From contig JAFQCI010000003.1 of assembly GCA_017416505.1 (NCBI GenBank), positions 5,495 to 69,494 of the forward strand: a stretch of 64,000 nt of DNA. Direction: 5' to 3'. Position 1 is the stretch's first letter. Each line of letters starts with the position of its first letter. This document shows, one piece after another, positions 17,751 through 24,939 of the stretch. Position numbers and translations under genes: made by a program. Under the pieces are notes generated by a model. The model saw nothing but the letters and a program-made list of their open reading frames with translations. It had not been told where the DNA came from and searched no databases. Origin of the DNA: Lachnospiraceae bacterium. GTDB lineage: Bacteria > Bacillota_A > Clostridia > Lachnospirales > Lachnospiraceae.

Positions 17751-18050
17751 ATGAAAAAAAGCAATGATATTCATACTGAGGAACTGAGTCAATTGTTTCA
17801 GGGAATCTTGCAGTTGAAAACGGAAGAAGAATGTTATCAGTTTTTTGAGGATGTTTGTACCATTAATGAACTTCGTTCCATTGCCCAAAGATTTGATGTG
17901 GCTGTGAAATTAAGTAAAAAACAGACCTATACGGAAATTGAAGAAAGTACAAAGGCATCCAGCGCAACCATCAGCAGGGTAAATCGTGCCTTAAATTATG
18001 GGAAAGACGGATACCGGATGGTAATTGAGCGAATGAAGGACGAAAAATAG
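17751..18050 (+). CDS. YerC/YecD-family TrpR-like DNA-binding protein
   Basis: 99 residues with a TrpR-like helix-turn-helix. The motif CTINELRSIAQRFDVAVKL is followed by the recognition helix region SSATISRVNRALNYG. Family members are small transcription regulators with largely unknown targets. AAGGGAGAG precedes the start. It stands alone between two repeat-rich gaps. Confidence 0.85.
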   Translation: MKKSNDIHTEELSQLFQGILQLKTEEECYQFFEDVCTINELRSIAQRFDVAVKLSKKQTYTEIEESTKASSATISRVNRALNYGKDGYRMVIERMKDEK

Positions 18051-18074
18051 AAGAAATGAACAAAAGAAAATAAT

Positions 18075-18320
18075 AATGTTGGGGTTAAAAGGTATTTTGC
18101 CCCTATGATACCTGCGAATTGCTACGCACTTTGTGCTAGCGAGTAATTGTGGAATTATTACAAGTATCCTATAATACCTACGAATTGCTACGCACTTTGT
18201 GCTCCCGCAATTCTAAAACATTCGAAATCCGCCCTATTTGGGCTGCTTTCTCGTGTTTTGCGGGTCCCAAAGTCATACTTTTTCATGCAAGCATAAAAAG
18301 CATGACCTTTTGACCCTGGT
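18075..18320. repeat. Structured intergenic repeat region, family C
   Basis: Two direct copies of a 30-bp unit with one mismatch start at 18108 and 18174 (core CGAATTGCTACGCACTTTG). A GGTAT...ATACC stem lies near 18090, and a large imperfect hairpin at 18262-18316 has arms opening GGGTC and closing GACCC. No coding frame is evident. No other copy was noticed in the window. Confidence 0.55.
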
Positions 18321-18344
18321 ATTAAAAAATTATGGAAAAAATGA

Positions 18345-18373
18345 TTGACAGAAAAGCCTTGATGTAATATACT
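18345..18373 (+). promoter_or_regulatory. Promoter of rplM-rpsI
   Basis: TTGACA at 18345-18350, a spacer of exactly 17 bp, and TATACT at 18368-18373, about 100 bp before rplM. This is a near-consensus vegetative promoter. Confidence 0.85.
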
Positions 18374-18380
18374 ATTCTAG

Positions 18381-18472
18381 TATGTGACGAGAAAACTACT
18401 CAAACCAAAGCCCCGGTAAAGAGTATTTTCAATACATTTTGATAAAGATTAACGTATTTTTTAAGGAGGAAC
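18381..18472 (+). promoter_or_regulatory. Putative L13 mRNA leader
   Basis: The transcribed 5' region contains two possible stems: TACTC...GAGTA around a CCAAAGCCCCGGTAAA loop, and AATAC...GTATT before the AAGGAGG ribosome binding site. Autoregulatory L13 leaders are known in Firmicutes. I could not confirm a match to the described consensus, so the assignment rests on position and folding only. Confidence 0.4.
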
Positions 18473-18476
18473 ATCC

Positions 18477-18911
18477 ATGAAGAGTTATATGGCTAGCCCA
18501 GCAACAATTGAAAGAGAATGGTATGTAGTTGACGCTACAGGACATACATTAGGACGTTTAGCATCTGAAATCGCTAAGATTTTAAGAGGTAAGAACAAAC
18601 CAACTTACACTCCACACATTGATACTGGAGATTATGTAATCATTGTAAATGCAGATAAGATTCAGGTAACTGGTAAGAAATTAGACCAAAAGATTTACTA
18701 CAATCACTCTGATTATGTAGGTGGTATGAGAGAAACTACTTTGAGTGAAAAATTAGCTAAGAAGCCAGAAGATGTTATCTATTTAGCAGTTAAGGGAATG
18801 CTTCCAAAGGGACCTTTAGGAAGAAGCATGATTAAGAAGCTTCACGTATACGCAGGTCCAGAGCACAATAACGCAGCTCAAAAACCAAAAGAATTAGAAA
18901 TTAAGTATTAA
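18477..18911 (+). CDS. rplM: 50S ribosomal protein L13
   Basis: 144 residues with the characteristic [20 protein letters not shown] start, the [11 protein letters not shown] segment and the [20 protein letters not shown] motif near the end. First gene of the rplM-rpsI operon, 23 bp before rpsI. Codon use is the strongly biased type of highly expressed genes. Confidence 0.98.
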   Translation: MKSYMASPATIEREWYVVDATGHTLGRLASEIAKILRGKNKPTYTPHIDTGDYVIIVNADKIQVTGKKLDQKIYYNHSDYVGGMRETTLSEKLAKKPEDVIYLAVKGMLPKGPLGRSMIKKLHVYAGPEHNNAAQKPKELEIKY

Positions 18912-18934
18912 TATTAATTAAGGAGGACATTACA

Positions 18935-19327
18935 GTGGCTAAGACAAAATATTACGGAACTGGTAGAAGAAAAAGCAGTATTGCAAGAGTATATTTAGTA
19001 CCTGGTACAGGTAAGGTTACTATTAATAAAAGAGATATGGATGAATACTTCGGTTTAGAAACTCTTAAGTTAATCGTTCGTCAACCATTAGAAGCTACAT
19101 CTACTACAGATAAGTACGATGTATTAGTAAATGTTCGTGGCGGTGGATTCACTGGACAAGCTGGTGCAATCAGACACGGTATTTCAAGAGCTTTATTACA
19201 AGTAGATGCTGAATACAGACCTACTTTAAAGAAAGCAGGATTCTTAACAAGAGATCCAAGAATGAAGGAAAGAAAGAAGTACGGCTTAAAAGCAGCTCGT
19301 CGTGCTCCACAGTTCTCAAAGAGATAA
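18935..19327 (+). CDS. rpsI: 30S ribosomal protein S9
   Basis: 130 residues with the S9 hallmarks [28 protein letters not shown] and the basic C-terminal tail RRAPQFSKR that reaches toward the P-site tRNA. It starts with GTG at 18935 behind AAGGAGG. The last 12 bp (19316-19327), covering the final codons and stop, are the core repeat at which the mobile element inserted, so the protein end is unchanged. Confidence 0.98.
   Translation: MAKTKYYGTGRRKSSIARVYLVPGTGKVTINKRDMDEYFGLETLKLIVRQPLEATSTTDKYDVLVNVRGGGFTGQAGAIRHGISRALLQVDAEYRPTLKKAGFLTRDPRMKERKKYGLKAARRAPQFSKR
19316..19327. repeat. Left attachment site core (attL)
   Basis: TCAAAGAGATAA, the last codons and stop of rpsI. The identical 12 bp recur at 36174-36185, the presumed attR. 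Confidence 0.75.
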
Positions 19328-19348
19328 TATGTGCTACTTTTGGAAATC

Positions 19349-19394
19349 TGGGAAATGGCTTATTTGCTGGATTTCAAGAGTTGTGGGTGTTACT
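19349..19394. repeat. Left end-proximal inverted repeat of the element
   Basis: About 46 bp containing GGGAAATGGCTTATTTGCTG and ending GGGTGTTACT. Its reverse complement, with differences, occurs at 36115-36157. Integrase arm-type binding sites are the likely role. Repeats of AAGTAAC follow up to about 19450. Confidence 0.7.
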
Positions 19395-19474
19395 AAAAAG
19401 TGCTTGATTTGAGACGATAAGTAACAAACAAGTATCAAGCAAGTAACACAGAATAGACATTTATATGTAAATTA

Positions 19475-19678
19475 TTAGGGATGTTTTCCATCAGATGTAT
19501 CTGGTTGGGAGACATCCCTTTTGCGTGTTTCTACAAGCGATGCATTTGCTGATGAATATTGGATGATAGTGCTTGCACTAGCAGACAATAATTCAACGGC
19601 AAATATAGCACGACAGCGCGACATGAGCAAGATTACGAAGTAATCTGCGAATGAATCGCTTAATACTAAATCATTCAT
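19475..19678 (-). CDS. Small hypothetical protein downstream of the integrase
   Basis: 67 residues, no family recognised. A good ribosome binding site (AAAGAAAGGA, 8 nt before ATG 19678 on the minus strand) and its place just after the integrase gene on the same strand support translation. It has a hydrophobic N-terminal half with a Ser/Ala-rich centre and no signal peptide. It may be an element-borne accessory gene. Confidence 0.5.
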   Translation of the reverse strand: MNDLVLSDSFADYFVILLMSRCRAIFAVELLSASASTIIQYSSANASLVETRKRDVSQPDTSDGKHP

Positions 19679-19726
19679 AATAAAATCCTTTCTTTTAGCG
19701 AAAGTAACTTATAAGCATCATATAGC

Positions 19727-20782
19727 TTATATTAGGTTTATTGCTTTTACTAATTCTCCTATATCCATATGGGTATAGACTTTTTCGGTTAGAGTCATGG
19801 CACCAGCGTGACCAACTATCTTTTTAATTGTGGTTTGATCCACATGTGCATCTGCAAGCATTGATATACAGGTGTGTCGGCAACAATGCGGTGTTCGTTC
19901 GATATCAAGATTCTTCATAAGTGGCTTAAAATAGCTGTCATAATAATTGCGATATAAGAAATGTTTACCATCATCTGTATGAAGCAGATATTCTGAATCA
20001 ACACCATCATTAAACCAGCCTTTGTAAAAATCTAATACTTTATCTGCAATAGGCACCTTACGGATTCCATTTTCGGTTTTACTGTCAATCACATCAAAGT
20101 ATTGCTCCTCAAGATGAACATTTTCTTTCTTCAAGTCTAGCAATTCTGAAATTCTTACACCATTGTAGATCAGCATTAGTACAATCTGATAATACTTGTC
20201 ATCTTTCATAGTCCATAGCTTATCAATTTCATCCTTTGTCAGCCTGTCTCTATCAGCTTTATTAGGATTGCGATTCTTATATTTAAGGATATCAACAAAT
20301 TCAGAATAGTCTTTTAGTGTAAGTTCATGCTTTAAGGCATATTCGTAAATTTGATGAAAGAGTACAAGCAGTTTTCTAAGCGTTGGATAATTCTTTCCGC
20401 AGGTATCAACTACTCTTTGTAAATCATCAAGTTTAACATCCTTAAAAGGTTTATTGGCAATGCCAGAACATAAAGCAAAAGAAGCTTTATAGCCATTAAC
20501 ATTAGAACCAGAAATGGTAGGATATTTCTCTTCAGACCATCGGTTGTAAATATCCTCAAAAGTTAATTTCATTACAGATAAGTCAATCGGGTTATCATTG
20601 TACTTGGCTAATATCTGTAAGGCACCTGCCTTTGTTTCGGAATAGCCTAGTATCTGATACTCTTGCATTGCTTTTCCTGTCTTCTCATTAAGCTTCCAAC
20701 CAGCAGTGACTCTTGCTGCATATGGTTTTCTTCTTTTGCCGGAGAGCTTTACGACGCCTCCGTAGCCGTTAGGTAATCTCAC
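19727..20782 (-). CDS. int: Tyrosine-type site-specific integrase
   Basis: 351 residues: an AP2-like/arm-binding N-terminus, a SAM-like core-binding domain (about 65-165) and a catalytic domain. Catalytic residues are visible: Arg in NGVRISELL, the HxxR box in PHCCRHTC, the GH of VGHAG and the nucleophile Tyr in KVYTHMD. It integrates and excises the element at the rpsI 3' end. It overlaps the XRE regulator gene by 4 bp, so the two are co-expressed. Confidence 0.93.
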   Translation of the reverse strand: MRLPNGYGGVVKLSGKRRKPYAARVTAGWKLNEKTGKAMQEYQILGYSETKAGALQILAKYNDNPIDLSVMKLTFEDIYNRWSEEKYPTISGSNVNGYKASFALCSGIANKPFKDVKLDDLQRVVDTCGKNYPTLRKLLVLFHQIYEYALKHELTLKDYSEFVDILKYKNRNPNKADRDRLTKDEIDKLWTMKDDKYYQIVLMLIYNGVRISELLDLKKENVHLEEQYFDVIDSKTENGIRKVPIADKVLDFYKGWFNDGVDSEYLLHTDDGKHFLYRNYYDSYFKPLMKNLDIERTPHCCRHTCISMLADAHVDQTTIKKIVGHAGAMTLTEKVYTHMDIGELVKAINLI

Positions 20783-21345
20783 ATAGCATCATCCTTTCTT
20801 TTTATTTGTTCTTTAGTTTCTACTAGGGCTCTAACAATACCTAGCATATATGCATCTTCAATGTCAGGAACACCTAAATATGAGTGACCGACATAGATAC
20901 CTGGTTGAGGAAGAGGTTCATCATGTTCAAAGAGTAATTGCTCACTATTATCGATATAGAGATAATCAGTAACTCTTTCAATAAGAAATTCCTTTGAAAT
21001 GAGATAGCTTAAAGTATCAAGATATTGTCTTGAACGATTATCATCATCATATTCCTTTGCATAATGCTGTAATCTGTCGATGGCTTCATCTTGAAGTCGT
21101 GTTAATTCTTTTACTTCGTGATACTCAGGGTTAGGAGTTTTACTCTTTCCTAATAAGTAATCGTAGGAACAGTTTAATGCTTTAGCAAAAAGCTCTAATG
21201 TGTCTATGGAGTAAAATACTTTCCCGTTCATATATTTTTTTAAACTTGATAATCCAATACCGACTAATTCGCAAAATTCTTCTTGTGTATATCCTTTTTC
21301 TTTGATTCTATCTTTTAAAATAGTTCCAATAGTGACCATATTCAT
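20779..21345 (-). CDS. XRE-family transcriptional regulator
   Basis: About 188 residues: an N-terminal Cro/CI-type helix-turn-helix (residues 5-65, GYTQEEFCELVGIGLSSLK), then a helical C-terminal part. The start is ATG 21345, 8 nt after GGAGG; a longer frame would need a TTG inside the ribosome binding site. It precedes and overlaps int and probably controls excision genes across the divergent gap 21346-21491. Confidence 0.85.
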   Translation of the reverse strand: MNMVTIGTILKDRIKEKGYTQEEFCELVGIGLSSLKKYMNGKVFYSIDTLELFAKALNCSYDYLLGKSKTPNPEYHEVKELTRLQDEAIDRLQHYAKEYDDDNRSRQYLDTLSYLISKEFLIERVTDYLYIDNSEQLLFEHDEPLPQPGIYVGHSYLGVPDIEDAYMLGIVRALVETKEQIKRKDDAM

Positions 21346-21491
21346 AAATAACACCTCCAAACAGATAAAATATAGGTCTTAAAAGAAACTTGTTGTGAAC
21401 ATATAATAACGCTATAGAAAGTCCAAGTCAATACATAACTTCAATCAAAACAAAAAGGATGCATGAAGTGATTGAGGGGAAAGGAGGCTGC

Positions 21492-21734
21492 ATGGATAAA
21501 GAAAAGGTTTTTATAGAAACACCAGCATTTACAGGGCGTAATGTTCCTATTGCAGAAATAGCTAGAGCAATAGGCAAGGATGCCCAGTATATAAGACTTG
21601 GATTGCAGAAGGGAATTTTGAAATTCGGATATGCAATGAAGATGGAAAATTCTTCGGAATATAACTATTACTGCCCAGACAAAAAGGTTTGGGAAGAGAC
21701 AGGTTATTTCAAAACAGTAAAAGAAATATCGTAA
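21492..21734 (+). CDS. Excisionase-like small DNA-binding protein
   Basis: 80 residues from ATG 21492, with AAGGAGG 7-8 nt upstream. The region IAEIARAIGKDAQYIRLGLQKGIL looks like the winged-helix motif of excisionase/MerR-type proteins. Its position, divergent from the integrase operon, suits a directionality factor. An earlier in-frame ATG (21459) has no ribosome binding site. Assigned from motif and context. Confidence 0.6.
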   Translation: MDKEKVFIETPAFTGRNVPIAEIARAIGKDAQYIRLGLQKGILKFGYAMKMENSSEYNYYCPDKKVWEETGYFKTVKEIS

Positions 21735-21786
21735 CTAGTTAATCTGAAATGTATAACATGCATCCATAAGGAAGGAGGAAATGCTT

Positions 21787-22095
21787 ATGGCTAATAGAAG
21801 AACTACGGAAGAACAGCTTGAAGCTCTTAGTAAAAGACAGGAGCAGATGAAGGCTCAGGAGAAAGCGTTAAAGAAAAGATTATCTGAGGAGAATCGTAAA
21901 GCTAGAACGCGCAGACTGATTAAGATAGGTGCAGAAGTTGAAAGTGTATATGGTAAGGCGATTGAAGAAGATAAGCTTCCAAGACTTAGAAAATTTCTTC
22001 AGGAGCAGGAGTATAGAGGAAGTTTCTTAACAAAAGCACTCGAAAGGGCTGATGATGACGATGCAGCTTTTATAAAAGAAAAAGAAGAAGTTTAG
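21787..22095 (+). CDS. Relaxosome accessory-like coiled-coil protein (DUF3847/MobC-like)
   Basis: About 102 residues. The N-terminal half is a charged coiled coil (EEQLEALSKRQEQMKAQEKA), followed by RKARTRRLIKIGAEVESVYG, a pattern shared with small proteins encoded before MobA/MobL relaxases. ATG 21787 suits AGGAGG better than ATG 21781. Directly upstream of oriT; probably helps the relaxase recognise oriT, by inference. Confidence 0.65.
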   Translation: MANRRTTEEQLEALSKRQEQMKAQEKALKKRLSEENRKARTRRLIKIGAEVESVYGKAIEEDKLPRLRKFLQEQEYRGSFLTKALERADDDDAAFIKEKEEV

Positions 22096-22100
22096 TTGCA

Positions 22101-22150
22101 CCCCTTAGGTACTAAGGGCGCACTTATATGTGGGCGGAGCCCACATAGGT
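22101..22150 (-). other. oriT: Origin of transfer (oriT), RSF1010/MOBQ-type architecture
   Basis: Read on the minus strand, a perfect inverted repeat TATGTGGGC-TCC-GCCCACATA (22147-22127) is followed directly by TAAGTGCGCCCTTA (22126-22113). This is the RSF1010/R1162 layout, hairpin then TAAGTGCG|CCCT, with the expected nick between bases 22119 and 22118 of the minus strand. A CCTTAG...CTAAGG stem adjoins it. It lies between the MobC-like gene and the MobL relaxase. Confidence 0.75.
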
Positions 22151-22268
22151 AAGCTTCTCCCGATGGTCGAACCGGTCAGCCTCCTAATGGAGTCTGCCGG
22201 GCGCGTTCCGTCGGCGTGTCTTATGCAGACGGCATATTAGAAAATTTGCAGAGAAGAGAGGTGAGAAA

Positions 22269-23882
22269 ATGTCAATATATCATTTGTCAATAAAGATAAT
22301 CAGTAGAACAGGTGGAAGGTCAGCGGTTGCCTCAGCAGCATATCGTTCTGGAGAACGATTATATAATGACGAAACGGGACTTGTTCATGATTTTACGAGA
22401 AAAGGTGGAGTGGTTCACACGGAAATTATGTTGCCTGAAAATGCACCAGAAAGGTATCTAAACAGAGAAGTCTTGTGGAATGAGGTACAAAAAGTTGAAA
22501 GCCGAGCGGATGCACAATTTGCCAGAGAAATTGAAGTGGCATTTCCTGTAGAAATGACAAGAGAAGAACAGCTTGAATGTGTTAGGAACTATATTAAGAA
22601 AAACTTTGTAAATGAAGGGATGATTGCAGATTTTGCAATTCATGATACAGGAAAAGGAAATCCGCATGCGCATATACTTCTTACAGTTAGAGGTATAGAT
22701 AAAAAGTCAGAATGGATGCAGAAACAGAGAACGGTATTTGCAAATTCAAGAGATGCCTGTGGAAGACCAATTTATGATCCAAATCTTCCAGCTTATGATG
22801 CGAAAAATAAGGAGGCAACTTCCAAATATCGTATTCCTGCACTGGATAAAAACGGCAAGCAGAAAGTACGAGTTAGGAAGGGGAAGGGAACAGAGTATTT
22901 GTGGGAGAAAATAACAATTCCAATAAATGATTGGAATGAGCACAGTAAGGCTGAAATATGGAGAGCATCTTGGGCAGAGGAGTGTAACAAATATCTTGCA
23001 GAAGATAAGCATATTGATCATAGGTCTTACGAGAGGCAGGGTTTAGATGTAGAGCCGATGATTCATGAGGGTATTATTGCAAGACAGATGGAGAAAGATG
23101 GACAGATTGCGGATAGATGCGAGATTAATCGTGAAGTTAGAGAACGCAATCGACTTAGAGAATCTATACGAAAGCTGGCAAAGGAAATTACAGAAATCAT
23201 AGTAGAGAAAGCGAGGGATTTGATTGATCGAATTAGAGGATTTACAGGAAGTTTTAAGTATCATAGAAAGCCAGGAAGAGCTAGTCAGTATATTGGAGGA
23301 ACAGGAAAGGGAGATAGCTTCACTTCTTCGAGACAAGGAGCAACTTCTAGAAGGGCTGGACGAGCAGGAGAGTATCAACAATTCATTGATGCAGCAAATC
23401 AAAAGTTATCAGATACAGATAGAGAAATTGCAGCAACAGATAAGCGAATTGATGAACTTAAAAGTTTAATTAAAGAAAAGGAGGCGGAAAGAAATGAACG
23501 AATTAGAAAGCTCATGGAGCGTAGACGAGCTTCTGGATATGTTGGAGGAGCAGGAGAATCAAATCGAGGAATACAAAAATCGAATGCTGAATTATCAGGA
23601 TATGCAGAAGAAGATGGTGATGAAATACGAGCAGAAACTGAAAGAAGGGGACTCTCAGACACAGCAGATGAAGTCAGAAAGCTTATCAATAATCTCGGAG
23701 CTAAAGAAAGAGCTTCAGTTAAAAAGCGAGACGATACTGAAGCTAAACGAGAGAATAGAGAAATTAGCAACAAGCGATCAGGAACTTCGAGAAGCGAGGG
23801 CACTTCGACAGGAAGCAGAATCAATAATGAAGACTGTGGAAACAAAGCTATCTCTCAAGATGGAGAAAGTAGAAAACGTTAA
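22269..23882 (+). CDS. mobL: MobA/MobL-family relaxase
   Basis: 537 residues. The N-terminal relaxase domain (1-220) opens with SIYHLSIKIISRTGGRSAVA and contains the HUH motif in NPHAHILLTVRG; the catalytic tyrosine is likely in the AAYRSGE segment. The C-terminal half is a long, charged, low-complexity tail (Arg/Lys/Glu/Ser). It should nick oriT just upstream. The tail-coding DNA from 23224 on is also open in a second frame, and 389 bp overlap the next gene. Confidence 0.93.
   Translation: MSIYHLSIKIISRTGGRSAVASAAYRSGERLYNDETGLVHDFTRKGGVVHTEIMLPENAPERYLNREVLWNEVQKVESRADAQFAREIEVAFPVEMTREEQLECVRNYIKKNFVNEGMIADFAIHDTGKGNPHAHILLTVRGIDKKSEWMQKQRTVFANSRDACGRPIYDPNLPAYDAKNKEATSKYRIPALDKNGKQKVRVRKGKGTEYLWEKITIPINDWNEHSKAEIWRASWAEECNKYLAEDKHIDHRSYERQGLDVEPMIHEGIIARQMEKDGQIADRCEINREVRERNRLRESIRKLAKEITEIIVEKARDLIDRIRGFTGSFKYHRKPGRASQYIGGTGKGDSFTSSRQGATSRRAGRAGEYQQFIDAANQKLSDTDREIAATDKRIDELKSLIKEKEAERNERIRKLMERRRASGYVGGAGESNRGIQKSNAELSGYAEEDGDEIRAETERRGLSDTADEVRKLINNLGAKERASVKKRDDTEAKRENREISNKRSGTSRSEGTSTGSRINNEDCGNKAISQDGESRKR
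23224..23469 (+). CDS. Possible overlapping coiled-coil ORF inside mobL
   Basis: An 81-codon frame, +1 relative to mobL, starting at TTG 23224 shortly after GAGGGA. It encodes an acidic coiled coil (repeats like ESQEELVSILEEQEREIAS). It is in the same frame as the gene at 23494 and separated from it only by a stop and 24 bp. It could be a real short protein, or the 5' part of the downstream gene interrupted by a stop. Confidence 0.4.
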   Translation: MIELEDLQEVLSIIESQEELVSILEEQEREIASLLRDKEQLLEGLDEQESINNSLMQQIKSYQIQIEKLQQQISELMNLKV

Positions 23883-24564
23883 AACAGAGTATGAAAATAA
23901 GATAAGCGATTTAGAAATGGTGAAAAAGTCATATGAGATGAGGCTAGCGGAAGTGAAAACAGAAAGAGCACATATTCGTGACGAAATCAAGCAGGAGGCA
24001 GAACGCATGACACGACTTGCTAGAGGAGATTTAATTATAAAGAATAATGCAAAGTATGCTACACACGAAGGTTTCTATATTGCAGTGCTGCTATATGGAA
24101 TTTTGATTACTGTCTTGAAGGGATTTGAAACAGAATTTATTAGAAGGGATATCGAGGATGCGGGTTTATGGATATGGAAGTTAGCTGCTAGTTGGTGGCA
24201 AATAGTTATGAAGATGGCACAAATAATATCAACTGCAAGTATTAATATTTCAAATGATGTTATTAGAGATGTCTTGTGTTGGGTACTGTTTGGAATGGTA
24301 GTAGTTGTTATGACGGCGGTTCCAATAGGTGGAATAGGATATGGTTGCTATAGGATTGGTAAATTTTATTATTATGAGCTATGGGATAGGATGAGCCTTG
24401 CAGTTGTGATGGTGAGTGTAGCGGTTATAGTGAATTTTGCGGAGGAGATACGAGGGTTGCTGTCAGTTAATGTGGTGCTGGTGTTTGTAGTTGTACAGCT
24501 TGTATATATGATTGTTAGAAAAGGGGTGGAAGTGGTTAGGAATGTTAAAAAGTTAGGTGTATAG
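23494..24564 (+). CDS. Coiled-coil membrane protein overlapping the relaxase gene (DUF6040-like)
   Basis: 356 residues: an N-terminal coiled coil of about 180 residues rich in Glu/Lys/Gln, then GDLIIKNNAKYATHEGFY and three or four membrane helices (about 190-210, 255-290 and 300-340). ATG 23494 follows AAGGAGG at 9 nt, inside mobL in another frame. Such proteins accompany MobL relaxases in clostridial elements (I recall DUF6040, unverified). It may tether the relaxosome to the membrane or a helper's coupling protein; inference. Confidence 0.75.
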   Translation: MNELESSWSVDELLDMLEEQENQIEEYKNRMLNYQDMQKKMVMKYEQKLKEGDSQTQQMKSESLSIISELKKELQLKSETILKLNERIEKLATSDQELREARALRQEAESIMKTVETKLSLKMEKVENVKTEYENKISDLEMVKKSYEMRLAEVKTERAHIRDEIKQEAERMTRLARGDLIIKNNAKYATHEGFYIAVLLYGILITVLKGFETEFIRRDIEDAGLWIWKLAASWWQIVMKMAQIISTASINISNDVIRDVLCWVLFGMVVVVMTAVPIGGIGYGCYRIGKFYYYELWDRMSLAVVMVSVAVIVNFAEEIRGLLSVNVVLVFVVVQLVYMIVRKGVEVVRNVKKLGV

Positions 24565-24721
24565 GGTAAATTAAAAACAGGGGTTGCGTTGAAGAAATGT
24601 AACTCTTGTTTTGTCATGAAGTCGCATAAAATTGGTCGCAATATGTTGCGAAAACAAGGACTGTGTGATATTATAAAATGATAGAGTTATTTGAACGTGA
24701 GTAATATGAGAGGATAAAGAA

Positions 24722-24934
24722 ATGGCTGTATCATACAACAAATTATATAGTGTTCTTGAAGAAAAGGATGTGACAATGGTCGAACTTAGAAAAGCAGCGG
24801 ATATAGCACCAAATACTATGACGCGTATCCGTAAGAATGAGGAAGTATCATTGGACGTTCTAGGAAGAATATGTAAAATACTGCATGCTGATTTTGGAGA
24901 TATTATGGAGTATGTGGAAGAGAAGGAGGATTGA
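24722..24934 (+). CDS. Small Cro/CI-type regulator before hsdR
   Basis: 70 residues forming one helix-turn-helix (DVTMVELRKAADIAPNTMTR), of the YozG/HTH_26 type often found in front of restriction systems. Its end carries the AAGGAGG ribosome binding site of hsdR. It probably times expression of the restriction operon; that is inference. The 157 bp upstream contain a CTTGTTTT...AAAACAAG stem enclosing two TCGCA-type repeats, a possible operator. Confidence 0.8.
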   Translation: MAVSYNKLYSVLEEKDVTMVELRKAADIAPNTMTRIRKNEEVSLDVLGRICKILHADFGDIMEYVEEKED

Positions 24935-24939
24935 GGCTT

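Noticed and set aside
23399..23845. Minus-strand 148-codon frame in the relaxase tail
   Set aside because: Low-complexity Ser/Leu product on the complement of Glu/Arg-rich codons, with no ribosome binding site. The two plus-strand frames have better evidence.
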